A DNA stretch of 48,756 nucleotides. It comes from Clostridiales bacterium (lineage in GTDB: Bacteria > Bacillota > Clostridia > Oscillospirales > UBA644). The notes beneath the pieces are model-generated. The model made no database searches, was not told the origin of the DNA, and was given only the letters and a program-made list of their open reading frames with translations. The translations under genes and the position numbers were made by a program. Every line of letters begins with the position of its first letter. The stretch's first letter is position 1. The stretch spans positions 1-48,756 of the forward strand of contig QAKR01000025.1 of assembly GCA_003343705.1 (NCBI GenBank). Direction: 5' to 3'. Shown one piece after another: positions 16,608-25,651 of the stretch.

Positions 16608-17738
16608 ATGGAACAAATTCGCATTATAACAGCAGCATTCTCTGAAAATGACTTAAAATTAATTTCAGATATAATAGAAGATGAAACCTTCAAGCAAACA
16701 ATTTTTGTTCAACCTAATAATAACGGGTTGCAAAAAGCCGGGACACAACCTGCGGATGTTCTGATTATTTGTACAACAGGTAATACCGACGATGAGCTGG
16801 ATTTTGCGGAACGGATGTATATGACAAGAGGCGACTTAACTATTATCTTGTTATGTGCAAATTTAACAACACAGATAATAGATAAAGCAATGCTGTCAGG
16901 CGTTGGTCGGGTTATTGACATCAACTCTACTTCTGATGAAATTAAAACAGCTATTCTTGAAACATATAACAGGACAAAAAATCGCATAGGTTCAGTAAAA
17001 ACTAACGTAAGTACTTATGAATCAAAAATAATTTCGGTTTTTTGCCCTAAAGGCGGGACCGGAAAAACAACTATTTCAGTTAATCTTGCTGTGTCTCTTG
17101 CAAGTATCGGTAAAAAAGTAGCACTCGTGGATTTTGATTTGCAATTTGGGGATGTAGCAGTTTTTCTTGACATTACAAAAGCCGATTCTATATATGACCT
17201 TGTAGAAGAAAATAACTTTGAGTTGAGTTCAATAAAAAGCTATTTGATAAGACATTATAGCGGAATAAGTGTTATGCTTGCTCCGTCAACTCCTGAGTAT
17301 GCAGAGCTTATAAAAGCTACACATATTGAAAAAATACTTACAAAATTAAGAAGCGAGTTTGATTATATTATAATTGATATGACACCTGCTTTTAATGACT
17401 GTTCTATTGCGGCACTGGATTTATCGGATATAGTATATTTTATTGTCACAGAAGATATTTCTACAATACGTAATGCGAAAACATGTTTCGGCATCTTAGA
17501 TATGATAGGTGTCTCTTCAAAAATACAATTGATTGTAAATAAAGACGGAATATCCACAATCACTGTTAAAGATGTAGAAGATGTTTTAGGAACAACTGCG
17601 GTTGTTGTTTTACCAAATGAGCAAAAAACTACTACTCATGCTATAAATTGCGGAGTTCCGGTTGTGCTAAGTGATAAAAAATCTAAATTTACGCATGCTA
17701 TGCTTTCTTTTGCAAAAAGTTTAGCAACAGAAAAATAA
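16608..17738 (+). CDS. tadZ: TadZ/CpaE-type ATPase
   Basis: A MinD/ParA-family protein that positions the Tad machine in the cell. Of 376 residues, 1-120 form a degenerate response-regulator-like domain (DVLIICTTGNTDDELD, GVGRVIDI). From about 140 comes the ATPase with the deviant Walker A KGGTGKTT (148-155), VDFDLQFGDVAVFLD (the Walker A-prime block of TadZ) and IIDMTPAFND. The family usually has DLPP in this last block; TP is seen here, a small change. It lies 20 bp after cpaB and 11 bp before tadA. Confidence 0.92.
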   Translation: MEQIRIITAAFSENDLKLISDIIEDETFKQTIFVQPNNNGLQKAGTQPADVLIICTTGNTDDELDFAERMYMTRGDLTIILLCANLTTQIIDKAMLSGVGRVIDINSTSDEIKTAILETYNRTKNRIGSVKTNVSTYESKIISVFCPKGGTGKTTISVNLAVSLASIGKKVALVDFDLQFGDVAVFLDITKADSIYDLVEENNFELSSIKSYLIRHYSGISVMLAPSTPEYAELIKATHIEKILTKLRSEFDYIIIDMTPAFNDCSIAALDLSDIVYFIVTEDISTIRNAKTCFGILDMIGVSSKIQLIVNKDGISTITVKDVEDVLGTTAVVVLPNEQKTTTHAINCGVPVVLSDKKSKFTHAMLSFAKSLATEK

Positions 17739-17749
17739 GGTGACTTTTT

Positions 17750-19063
17750 ATGGGGCTTCTCGAGCGAATAGATAAAAGTGCAGTTAATCAAACTAAAGGT
17801 GCTGTCCAGGAACAGACAGACGAATTTGCACAAATTCGTGATAAAGTTCATCTTGAAGTAGTAGATGCATTAAACAAGCAGGAAGAAAAACAAAATGGAA
17901 AAAAGCTTACAGAATCAGAAACGAGAGGCATAATTGATGATGCCCTTGAAACTCTTGCGACCAATGTTCCCAGGCCTGATAAACGGCGAATAGCAGATGA
18001 ATTATATGATCAGATTTGTGGACTGGGGCCCATTGAAAAACTACTTCTTGATCCGTCTATAAGCGAAATTATGGTTAACGGACCAAAACAGATTTATGTT
18101 GAAAAAAAAGGTAAGCTTGTTTTAACGGATATTACATTTATTAATGAGGATCAACTTTTAAATGTTATCGACCGTATTGTTTCTCCTTTGGGCAGACATA
18201 TAGATGAAGCAAACCCTATGGTTGATGCCCGGCTTCCGGACGGTTCACGTGTAAATGCGGTGATTGCACCGTTATCATTAAAGGGACCGCTTCTTACTAT
18301 CAGAAAGTTTTCTAAGTCTCCGCTTACTATCCAAAATCTCATAGATTTCGGATCACTTAATTTTAAAATGGCGTCCTTTTTGGAAGCTTGTGTAAAAGGC
18401 CGTTTAAATATTGTTGTATCAGGTGGTACCGGTAGTGGTAAAACAACTTTATTAAATGTTTTGTCGGCATACATACCTCACGACGAAAGGATTGTAACAA
18501 TTGAAGATGCTGCTGAAATTCAATTGCGACAAGATCATGTTTTAACTCTTGAAAGTCGCCCTGCAAATATAGAAGGAAAAGGGCAGGTTTTAATACGCGA
18601 TTTGGTAAGAAACTCACTTCGTATGCGACCTGATAGGATCGTTGTCGGAGAGGTCAGAGGCGGAGAAGCCCTTGATATGCTTCAAGCAATGAACACAGGT
18701 CATGACGGATCTATGACAACAGGACATGCTAATACACCTAGAGATATGCTTGCAAGATTGGAAACAATGGTTTTAATGGCAGGCATGGAGCTTCCTTTAA
18801 GCGCGATTCGCCAACAAATTGCAAGTGCAATTGATATAATTATTCAACAAACACGTTTAAGAGATGGGAGCAGAAAGGTAACAAGTATAACAGAAATTCT
18901 CGGCATGGAAGGCGACGTTATTATAACACAAGATATATTTACATACGAGCATAGTTTTGATCAAAATGGTAAAGGTCGCTTTAGCGCAACCGGAATAAAA
19001 CCTCATTGCTGCAATAAAATTGTGGATAACGGAATCGGTATTCGGGATGACTGGTTTTCTTGA
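17750..19063 (+). CDS. tadA: Tad pilus secretion ATPase TadA/CpaF
   Basis: The hexameric motor that powers assembly, and probably retraction, of Flp pili. The 437-residue product has an N-terminal helical region, the CpaF all-alpha part (GPIEKLLLDPSISEIMVNG), the Walker A GGTGSGKTT at 225-233, the Asp box VTIEDAAEIQL, the Walker B-like RPDRIVVGEVRGGEALDML, and the His box TTGHANTPRDML. All catalytic elements are present. ATG at 17750 is preceded by AAGGTGA. It lies between tadZ and tadB, the usual order. Confidence 0.97.
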   Translation: MGLLERIDKSAVNQTKGAVQEQTDEFAQIRDKVHLEVVDALNKQEEKQNGKKLTESETRGIIDDALETLATNVPRPDKRRIADELYDQICGLGPIEKLLLDPSISEIMVNGPKQIYVEKKGKLVLTDITFINEDQLLNVIDRIVSPLGRHIDEANPMVDARLPDGSRVNAVIAPLSLKGPLLTIRKFSKSPLTIQNLIDFGSLNFKMASFLEACVKGRLNIVVSGGTGSGKTTLLNVLSAYIPHDERIVTIEDAAEIQLRQDHVLTLESRPANIEGKGQVLIRDLVRNSLRMRPDRIVVGEVRGGEALDMLQAMNTGHDGSMTTGHANTPRDMLARLETMVLMAGMELPLSAIRQQIASAIDIIIQQTRLRDGSRKVTSITEILGMEGDVIITQDIFTYEHSFDQNGKGRFSATGIKPHCCNKIVDNGIGIRDDWFS

Positions 19064-19090
19064 TTATAAACAGAATTTTTTGGAGGGCAA

Positions 19091-20026
19091 ATGAAATATA
19101 TTATTATAATATTCACTATACTAACATTTTTCTGTGTATTTACAGCCTTTATTTACTTAATTAAAAAAAAATCTATATCAGAAAAACGACGTATAGAAAA
19201 ATTGTTTTCATCAAGTCAAAAATCTCTGAAAAATTCCAGAAGTAGAACAAATGAAGTAACAAATCACAAAAGCAGCAGGCATTATCTAGATAAATTGTCC
19301 GATGAGTTATACGTTGCAAATATTTTTTTAAGACCCGAAGAGTTTATTATTATCTGGCTGGTTTCATCTATAGTCATACCGGTTGTACTCTTATTTTTAG
19401 GGGCAAATGCCATTATGTGTTTAGGCGTTGCAATAATAGGTGCTGTTTTACCTATAACATATGTTAAATTAAAACGCCGCAAGCGCTTGGCTCAGTTTGA
19501 CAAACAATTACTTGATTCATTATCAATTATATGTAATTCATTAAGAGCCGGGCTTTCATTCCAAACAGCAATGCACTGCATATCTCAAGAAATGGAAGAG
19601 CCTATTTCTAAAGAGTTTGGACGGGTTTACAGAGAATGTCAAATGGGGATGTCGCTTGAACTTAGTTTTCAAAGGCTTGTTGAGCGAACAGAAAATAAAG
19701 ATCTGGAACTTATGTGTTCTGCGGTTTTAATTCAAAAGCAGATAGGTGGCAACTTAGCAACAGTTTTAGATAATATTGTTGGTACTATAGAAGAAAGAGT
19801 TAAAATGAAGAGAGAGATAAAAACTCTTACTTCTGCAGGAATGATGAGTGGGTATATTATTGGGGCTTTACCTCTGTTTATGCTTGTTATAATGATGGTT
19901 TTAAATCCTACCTATGTAGAAGTTCTTTTCACTACACAAATGGGAAACATTATGCTTATTGCAGCGGTTGTTCTCGAAGCTATAGGGTTTAGCATTGTTA
20001 AAAAAATAGTTTCTATAAAAATGTAG
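19091..20026 (+). CDS. tadB: Tad pilus platform protein TadB
   Basis: An inner-membrane platform protein of the GspF/T2SF superfamily that works with TadC and TadA. The 311-residue product has an N-terminal membrane helix, a basic cytosolic linker, two helices around 90-120, the T2SF domain (LSIICNSLRAGLSFQTAM, QKQIGGNLATVLDNI) and two C-terminal helices. This is the normal TadB layout. TTGGAGGG lies 5-7 bp before the ATG. It is followed after 8 bp by tadC. Confidence 0.93.
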   Translation: MKYIIIIFTILTFFCVFTAFIYLIKKKSISEKRRIEKLFSSSQKSLKNSRSRTNEVTNHKSSRHYLDKLSDELYVANIFLRPEEFIIIWLVSSIVIPVVLLFLGANAIMCLGVAIIGAVLPITYVKLKRRKRLAQFDKQLLDSLSIICNSLRAGLSFQTAMHCISQEMEEPISKEFGRVYRECQMGMSLELSFQRLVERTENKDLELMCSAVLIQKQIGGNLATVLDNIVGTIEERVKMKREIKTLTSAGMMSGYIIGALPLFMLVIMMVLNPTYVEVLFTTQMGNIMLIAAVVLEAIGFSIVKKIVSIKM

Positions 20027-20034
20027 GTGATAGA

Positions 20035-20961
20035 ATGAATGCAGTTATATTATCTGCCGGAGTAACAATATTCTTTTTAATAACTTCATTTCTTTATCCT
20101 CAGGGCAAAAAATGGGATAAAACAAAAAATCGTCTTAAAGAGATTAATGATTTAAAGAAAGAATACGCAGATGAAGAATTAAAAAAACCATTTTTTATAC
20201 GTGTAATTAAACCATTTACGGTGAAATTAACAAACCTGTTTAAAAAGTTATCCGGTAAAAAGGACCATGAAACAGTTAGTAAAAATTCTTTAAAAATAGA
20301 AAAAATGCTTAAAACCGCAGCTATTGGGTTAAACGCAAGCGAGTTCACTGCTTTAAAAATGTTTATTTTATTAGCGACTACCGGTGTTGGGTTATTCCTG
20401 TTTTTATTATTACCTGTTGATATCTTACCTAAATTTTTAATAATGATGCTTTTTATTTGTGTAGGAATGGTTGGGCCGCAGTATTATTTAAAAAATCGTA
20501 TAAAGCAAAGAAAATCAAGTATAGTTCGTGACCTGCCTGATATAATGGATTTATTGGTTGTCAGTATTGAGGCTGGTCTTGGTTTAGACGCTGCAATTAA
20601 CCGTTTATATGAAAAAAATAAATGTGTTGCATTGCAGGAGTTGTATAGTAGTGTGAGGGATGTACAAATGGGTGTTCCAAGAAAAATCGCATTAAAAGAA
20701 ATGTCTGACAGATGTAGTGTCAAAGAATTGACATCATTTGTTACCGCATTAATACAAGCAGAACAGCTTGGAGTTGCAATTAAGAATGTATTGGTTTCCC
20801 AGGCCGAGAGACTAAGAGAAGAACGCAGACAATGTATAAAAGAGAAAGCTTCAAAGGCTCCGATTAAAATAATGATACCAACAATAATGTTTATTTTTCC
20901 TGTAATATTTATTATTATATTGGGGCCTGCCGCCATGAGTCTTTTAGATTTATTTAAGTAA
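20035..20961 (+). CDS. tadC: Tad pilus platform protein TadC
   Basis: The partner of TadB in the membrane platform. The 308-residue product has an N-terminal helix, a basic linker rich in Lys, paired helices near 105-150, the T2SF domain (RDLPDIMDLLVVSIEAGLGLDAAINRL is the clearest stretch, from about residue 163) and a C-terminal helix ending LDLFK. The RDLPD-DLL-V-EAG pattern is diagnostic for TadC. The ATG follows AGGTGATAG. It lies 8 bp behind tadB and 19 bp ahead of a DUF192 gene, so all are probably cotranscribed. Confidence 0.93.
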   Translation: MNAVILSAGVTIFFLITSFLYPQGKKWDKTKNRLKEINDLKKEYADEELKKPFFIRVIKPFTVKLTNLFKKLSGKKDHETVSKNSLKIEKMLKTAAIGLNASEFTALKMFILLATTGVGLFLFLLLPVDILPKFLIMMLFICVGMVGPQYYLKNRIKQRKSSIVRDLPDIMDLLVVSIEAGLGLDAAINRLYEKNKCVALQELYSSVRDVQMGVPRKIALKEMSDRCSVKELTSFVTALIQAEQLGVAIKNVLVSQAERLREERRQCIKEKASKAPIKIMIPTIMFIFPVIFIIILGPAAMSLLDLFK

Positions 20962-20980
20962 AAAAGAAGGATGTAAAAAA

Positions 20981-21316
20981 ATGAACACGGTGAAAATAAA
21001 TTCCACAGACCAGGATCTAACGGTTTATAATGCTTGCACATATTTTACTCGTTTACGTGGCCTTATAGGAAAAAATTTAGATGATGTAGATGGGTTATTA
21101 TTAACACCGTGCAATCAAATTCATACGTTTTTTATGTCCTTTCCTATTGATGTTATTTATTTAGATAAGAAAGGCTGTATTTTAAAAATTGATGAAAATG
21201 TACCAAAGGGAATGGTTTTAAAAAAGGTTAATGGTGCGTACAGAATTTTAGAAATAAAAGCAAATCATTCTCAAAAATTTAATTTAACCGAAAACCTTAT
21301 TTTGGAGGTACAGTAA
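20981..21316 (+). CDS. DUF192 (COG1430) protein in the Tad operon
   Basis: A small protein of 111 residues with the DUF192 signature: TRLRGLIGK, then LLLTPCNQIHTFFMSFPIDVIYLDKKG (read in parts), then a hydrophobic C-terminal strand. Family members are usually exported or periplasmic; this copy has no signal peptide, so it is probably cytosolic. DUF192 genes are often found beside Tad loci but their role is not established. AAGAAGGATG precedes the ATG. Its stop shares one base with the start of the next gene, so the two are translated together. Confidence 0.88.
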   Translation: MNTVKINSTDQDLTVYNACTYFTRLRGLIGKNLDDVDGLLLTPCNQIHTFFMSFPIDVIYLDKKGCILKIDENVPKGMVLKKVNGAYRILEIKANHSQKFNLTENLILEVQ

Positions 21317-22068
21317 TGGAGTCTTCTCTTGTTGTAAATGAAAATCGAGATAATATTTTAGATGATGTTGATATTTTGCGAATAAAAACAGACAGGAAAA
21401 TTAATTTACCGCGTGCAATCTTCGGATATGATGTTAAACGTGTTGATCAAACAATATTAGAGTTAAAAGATTTATTTAATACTCAAAACGAAACGTTTAC
21501 AGCAGAAAGTGATGCATTAAAACAGGAATGCACACGTCTGTTAAATACTATAGATGAACAAGATAAAAAAATTAATAATTTATCAAACCAAATCCAAGAA
21601 GTTCAGTCAGAGTTGTTATTAGCTAAAGAAGATTTAAAAAACTCTCGTTTACGCGAGGATCAACATATTGCTGTTGAAAAAAATCAAAAACAGCAAATAG
21701 AACAACAAATAGAGAAAATACAAGAAATAAGCTTAGAAATAAAAGAAATTGAAGAAATTAGAAAGGAAAAAGGCGAGCTTATTGCCGAAAAAAACTTTTT
21801 AATTAGTGAAAATAACAGGCTTGCCGAATCTGTTGAAAGAATTACCGAAAAAAATAATAAGCTTAACGAAATGCTTGAGCGTTTAAAATCAGAATTTAGG
21901 GAAAATAAACTTTTAATGATTGAGAGTATGGCCAATTTAGAGGCGAGCAGAAAAAATACAGCAGAGGCATTAACAGAAAAATTAATGCAAAGTGCTCAAC
22001 TTGTTTCAGCGTGGCAAAAAGAAAGTGATGCTGCTGTTGAAAATATAAAAAACAAATTAGAAATTTAA
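21316..22068 (+). CDS. coiled-coil protein with a DivIVA-like N-terminal motif
   Basis: A 250-residue protein with no clear match. Residues about 30-55 (NLPRAIFGYDVKRVDQTIL) resemble the DivIVA/GpsB membrane-binding entry, where F-x-x-x-x-GYD-x-x-x-VD-x-x is typical. From about 60 to 225 it is almost continuous coiled coil, rich in Glu, Lys, Gln and Asn with heptad-spaced Leu and Ile. It has no signal peptide or membrane helix. It is the last gene of the Tad operon (start overlaps the DUF192 stop; terminator follows), which suggests a cytoplasmic scaffold or polar marker for the pilus machine. That role is inference. Confidence 0.75.
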   Translation: MESSLVVNENRDNILDDVDILRIKTDRKINLPRAIFGYDVKRVDQTILELKDLFNTQNETFTAESDALKQECTRLLNTIDEQDKKINNLSNQIQEVQSELLLAKEDLKNSRLREDQHIAVEKNQKQQIEQQIEKIQEISLEIKEIEEIRKEKGELIAEKNFLISENNRLAESVERITEKNNKLNEMLERLKSEFRENKLLMIESMANLEASRKNTAEALTEKLMQSAQLVSAWQKESDAAVENIKNKLEI

Positions 22069-22115
22069 CCTTGATTTGATTGTATATAAACATATAGTTC
22101 GACTTACTGTGTTTT

Positions 22116-22146
22116 AGCGTTATAAATAGTGTTATAAAGCTTTTTT
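22116..22146 (+). terminator. terminator of the Tad operon
   Basis: AGC-G-TTATAA (22116-22125) pairs with TTATAA-A-GCT (22132-22141) with one mismatch, and TTTTTT follows. The stem is AT-rich but placed correctly, 48 bp after the last Tad-operon gene. Confidence 0.6.
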
Positions 22147-22167
22147 CTTATAGTTTACCTTTCGTAT

Positions 22168-22218
22168 AATTAATCCACGCCGTTAGTGTTTAAGTAACAC
22201 TAACGGCGTGGATTAATT
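22168..22218. terminator. 23-bp perfect hairpin between convergent operons
   Basis: Bases 22168-22190 and 22196-22218 are perfectly complementary over 23 bp, with a 5-base loop (taagt). The core is CCACGCCGTTAGTGTT and its complement. It lies between the Tad operon and the minus-strand cysteine synthase gene, and probably blocks both transcripts, although no long T run follows on either side. Confidence 0.6.
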
Positions 22219-22272
22219 TAAATCTTTTCATTTGTTGGGATTAAAAGAGATTTCAATATTTAACAAATAACA

Positions 22273-23166
22273 TTAATCATTAAAAAGGGCGGTAGAAAGA
22301 TATTTCTCGCCTCGATCCGGGAAAATTACAACAATTTTACCTTCGTCAATTTCTTCAGCTACTTTAAGGGCTGCGAGCATTGCTGCTCCTGAAGACATTC
22401 CTACAAAAATACCTTCTTGTGCAACTATCTCACGTGCCATTATAAAGGCCTCTTCACTATCTATCATTATGTGTCTGTCTATTTCTTCGGGCCTATATAT
22501 AGCAGGAACAATTGCTTCTTTCATATTTTTAAGACCTTGAATGTAATGCCCTTCAACAGGCTGAGCTTCAACAATCTGAATGTTTTTATTATGCTCACGA
22601 AGCCCCATTCCCACGCCCATAATTGTTCCGGAAGTGCCTAAAGCCGAAACAAAATGGGTTAGTTTCCCATTTGTCTGCTGCCAAATTTCTTCCGCCGTAG
22701 TACGGTAATGAGCAAGCTTATTGTATTCGTTTGAAAATTGATCACAATTAAAATATTTATCCGGATTTTCAAGTACACGTCGCTTACATTCTCTAATGGC
22801 TCCGTCAGTGCCTTGCGATTTATCTGTTAAAATAATTTCTCCGCCAAAGGCTTTTATCATTTTTTGACGTTCAACAGAAACAGCCGCACTCATGACAATC
22901 TCCACCTTGTAACCCAGAACGCGGCCTATCATTGCTAATGCAATACCTGTATTGCCGCTGGTTGCCTCAATTATCGTTTTACCTTTATAAAGTTCTCCGT
23001 TCTGCTCAGCTTGTTCAATCATTTTTATTGCTATTCGGTCTTTAATGCTTCCCGACGGATTCAGCCCTTCAAGCTTTGCATAGATTTCAACATTCGGTTT
23101 TGTTATCATATTGTTCAGTTTTACCATTGGTGTATTTCCTATGGCTTGCAAAATATTATCTAACAT
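22273..23166 (-). CDS. cysK: cysteine synthase (PLP-dependent, CysK/CysM family)
   Basis: Makes cysteine from an activated serine (usually O-acetylserine) and sulfide using pyridoxal phosphate. The 297-residue product has the PLP lysine in NPSGSIKDR (Lys 42), the substrate loop EATSGNTGIALA, the phosphate-binding GTSGTIMG and the C-terminal SSGAAMLAAL. It is somewhat shorter than typical CysK (about 305-310), and its GLKNM stretch differs from CysM, so the exact sulfur donor is uncertain. AAGGAAGAG precedes the ATG. It lies 12 bp downstream of an ABC permease gene, an unusual partner, suggesting cotranscription. Confidence 0.92.
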   Translation of the reverse strand: MLDNILQAIGNTPMVKLNNMITKPNVEIYAKLEGLNPSGSIKDRIAIKMIEQAEQNGELYKGKTIIEATSGNTGIALAMIGRVLGYKVEIVMSAAVSVERQKMIKAFGGEIILTDKSQGTDGAIRECKRRVLENPDKYFNCDQFSNEYNKLAHYRTTAEEIWQQTNGKLTHFVSALGTSGTIMGVGMGLREHNKNIQIVEAQPVEGHYIQGLKNMKEAIVPAIYRPEEIDRHIMIDSEEAFIMAREIVAQEGIFVGMSSGAAMLAALKVAEEIDEGKIVVIFPDRGEKYLSTALFND

Positions 23167-23178
23167 GTGTTCTCTTCC

Positions 23179-24777
23179 TTAACAAATAATTCTTTTAATA
23201 AGTTTTTCGCTGTTACATCTTAATAATATATATATGATAAATGATGCCAGAATGTAATAAACAGTAATTGCAAGCACTGCAATAATAGGAGAAAAGATAC
23301 ATATAAAATATGCTCCTATAAATGCCGGTATTGAAATTATAACGCCACCAAATATACCGAGCATTGAAGCCATACTTTGTTTTACAACCTGCGTCTCGTT
23401 AACTGCATCAAGTTTCGGAAACAACAGATTCATAAGCAGCCCGAACAATGCACAAAGCACTGCTGCTGCCGTTCCGGCTAAAAACATTACTAACCAATGG
23501 ATAAAAGATAACTGTAACCCAAAAGTAAGTATAATACTTGAAATCAACCACAATGGTTCAATAACTATAATGTTTACAAGTGCTTTTCCTATAAGCATAT
23601 CACGGGTGGAAATGGGAGACGTGCGTAAAATCCAAAAGTTTTTTCCTTCAAGGGATATTGAAACACATGTTGTAGATGTGGTGAGAATAAGGGCGCATGC
23701 TGCTGCTGTTGCCAGGAATAGGAATATATTTGCTCCGCCTTCAGCTAGTGCTGCAGAAAATCCTTCTATAAAGCTGTCTCCGAAAAGAGAAGCAACAGAT
23801 AGTCCCAGAAGCAAAATTATTCCGAATGCAGTATTTATAACGTAAATACTTGTTGAAAAATATTTTCCCAGCTCCTTTTTAAAAACAGCCATCCATACAG
23901 GGGATTGTTTTTCATTTATAAGAGAGAGTTGTTTTTGTTTAGACTTAGAGCGGGAATTTTTACGTATTAGCGGGAAATATGTTTTGGAAAGAATATACAT
24001 AAAAGCAAGGAAAACTAAAACTGAAATTAAAACAAGAAGAACTAAACTTATCCAATCTCCTTCAAGTGCGTTGTTTAAAAACAGAATAGGAGGGTAATAT
24101 TTTGCTCCGCTGATGAATTCATTTGAATTGCTGATAAACGAATTTATCATGTCTGTAAGTTTACTGTAAAAAAGAAAATATGCACCTAAAAACACAAAGG
24201 AAATAAAAGTTGTAAAAAACCTATTGAATTTTGACTTTTCCGGGATTAGGGAAAGAAGAAATGCTAAAATAAACGAAATCGTCATTGTAATACACGGAAT
24301 AGTCAATAAGTTAAGCAGCAGAACAATTAGTATATAAGCTGAAAATCCTTCACATATAATTGTTGCAACCGCTGCAGGTGCGAGAACAATTGAGCCAAAT
24401 AATAAATTTGAAAGATAAAAAGCTGAAATTTTTGACATTAATATTTGAAATGGTGTGACAGGCATCGCCATAAGCATATCAAGGTCTTTTGCCCGAAAAA
24501 CTGTAGCCTGAGCCTGAAATGTCGTGAAAAAAAGCATAAGTACTGCAGCCAATATATAAGCAATTATTTGTGTATAATACGAGGGTAGCCCGCTTTCTTT
24601 AAAAGCCATAGAAATTCCGAAAAACATAGTGAAAAATGATACAGCCATAAATATTCCTAAAAGGCTGAACAATACAATAGCTCCAATTGCCGGCAATGGA
24701 GATTTTTTTCGTTTAGAAGAGTTGGTTCGAAACGTGCTTTTAAGTTGAACACCCATTAAAATTAAAATCTTATTCAT
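23179..24777 (-). CDS. ABC exporter permease (large, about 12 membrane segments)
   Basis: A 532-residue membrane protein, the transmembrane partner of the upstream ATPase. Hydrophobic segments fall into two halves separated by a charged cytoplasmic loop near residues 280-310 (RKNSRSKSKQKQLSLINEKQ). A short stretch FRAKDLDMLMAMPVT before the third segment is typical of the large ABC-2 permeases of the 'AMPVT/ lantibiotic exporter-like' type; the second half repeats the theme with LRTSPISTRDML. The ATG at 24777 overlaps the ATPase gene by 8 bp, so they are coupled. Substrate unknown. Longer frames upstream lie inside the ATPase gene. Confidence 0.85.
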   Translation of the reverse strand: MNKILILMGVQLKSTFRTNSSKRKKSPLPAIGAIVLFSLLGIFMAVSFFTMFFGISMAFKESGLPSYYTQIIAYILAAVLMLFFTTFQAQATVFRAKDLDMLMAMPVTPFQILMSKISAFYLSNLLFGSIVLAPAAVATIICEGFSAYILIVLLLNLLTIPCITMTISFILAFLLSLIPEKSKFNRFFTTFISFVFLGAYFLFYSKLTDMINSFISNSNEFISGAKYYPPILFLNNALEGDWISLVLLVLISVLVFLAFMYILSKTYFPLIRKNSRSKSKQKQLSLINEKQSPVWMAVFKKELGKYFSTSIYVINTAFGIILLLGLSVASLFGDSFIEGFSAALAEGGANIFLFLATAAACALILTTSTTCVSISLEGKNFWILRTSPISTRDMLIGKALVNIIVIEPLWLISSIILTFGLQLSFIHWLVMFLAGTAAAVLCALFGLLMNLLFPKLDAVNETQVVKQSMASMLGIFGGVIISIPAFIGAYFICIFSPIIAVLAITVYYILASFIIYILLRCNSEKLIKRIIC

Positions 24778-25480
24778 TGACAAGTTCCATAAACACATCT
24801 TCCAAAGATGCAGTCCCTTTCACTTCATCAATAGAACCGCAGGCAACAAGTTTACCGTGCATTATAATGGCAATTCTGTTACACAGCTTTTCTGCCACTT
24901 CCAGCACATGAGTCGAAAATAGCACAGCCCCGCCTCTGTCGCACATTTCGTGCATAATGTTTTTAAATGCCAGTGCGCTTTTAGGGTCAAGACCTACGAA
25001 AGGTTCGTCACATATTAGGAGCTTAGGGCTATGAATAAGAGCCCCGATTATTGCAAGCTTTTGCTTCATACCATGTGAATAAGTGTCTATTCCTGCGGTC
25101 AGGCTGTTTGAAAATTCAAAAGCATCTCCGTATTTTTTTATTAGTTCATTACGTGTCTGTGTAGGCACAGAGTATATATCCGCTATAAAATTTAAATATT
25201 TTATGCCTGTCATAAATTCATACAAATCAGGATTATCAGGTAGATATGCAATGTCTTTTTTGCATTTTAAAGGATCTGTTTTTATTGAATTTCCGTTAAT
25301 TGAAATTTCTCCGCCTTCAAAATCCAATATCCCCACACAGGATTTTATTGTAGTGGTTTTACCTGCTCCGTTATGTCCGATAAATCCGAAAATATCTCCG
25401 CTGTTCACTTCAAAAGTAACATTCTCGACAACATTCTTTTTCCCGTCGTAAGTTTTGGTGTAGTTTTTTACGGATAACAT
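24770..25480 (-). CDS. ABC transporter ATP-binding protein
   Basis: The motor subunit of the exporter, 236 residues from the ATG at 25480, which follows GGAGG by 10 bp. It has Walker A GHNGAGKTT, Q-loop region YLPDNPDLYEFMTG, signature YSHGMKQKLAI, Walker B LLICDEPFVGLDP and switch His in FSTHVLEVAE. The signature reads YSHG rather than LSGG, common in ABC-2 type exporters. The frame stays open upstream but that part is AT-rich leader sequence. It has its own promoter, is divergent from maf, and is first in the operon ATPase, permease, cysteine synthase. Confidence 0.92.
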   Translation of the reverse strand: MLSVKNYTKTYDGKKNVVENVTFEVNSGDIFGFIGHNGAGKTTTIKSCVGILDFEGGEISINGNSIKTDPLKCKKDIAYLPDNPDLYEFMTGIKYLNFIADIYSVPTQTRNELIKKYGDAFEFSNSLTAGIDTYSHGMKQKLAIIGALIHSPKLLICDEPFVGLDPKSALAFKNIMHEMCDRGGAVLFSTHVLEVAEKLCNRIAIIMHGKLVACGSIDEVKGTASLEDVFMELVNE

Positions 25481-25508
25481 AATACCCTTGCCTCCAAATA
25501 TTTTAATA

Positions 25509-25526
25509 TCTAAATCTAAATCTAAG
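25509..25526. repeat. short tandem repeat TCTAAA
   Basis: Two full TCTAAA copies and a third ending TCTAAG lie in the leader of the ABC operon, between its promoter and ribosome site. Such a repeat can change length by slippage. Confidence 0.7.
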
Positions 25527-25559
25527 CTTAAACAATTGATAATAAATTTTAACAAATAT

Positions 25560-25588
25560 ATTTTATCATATTTAAGTGATAAAATCAA
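25560..25588 (-). promoter_or_regulatory. promoter of the ABC exporter-cysteine synthase operon
   Basis: Minus strand: TTGATT (25588-25583), 17 bp, TAAAAT (25565-25560), with TGA before the -10 box. It is divergent from the maf promoter. Confidence 0.7.
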
Positions 25589-25651
25589 GAGGAAAAGAGT
25601 GTTTTAAACACTTAGTTGTTTTTTATAATTAATTATTTCATATATTTTGTC

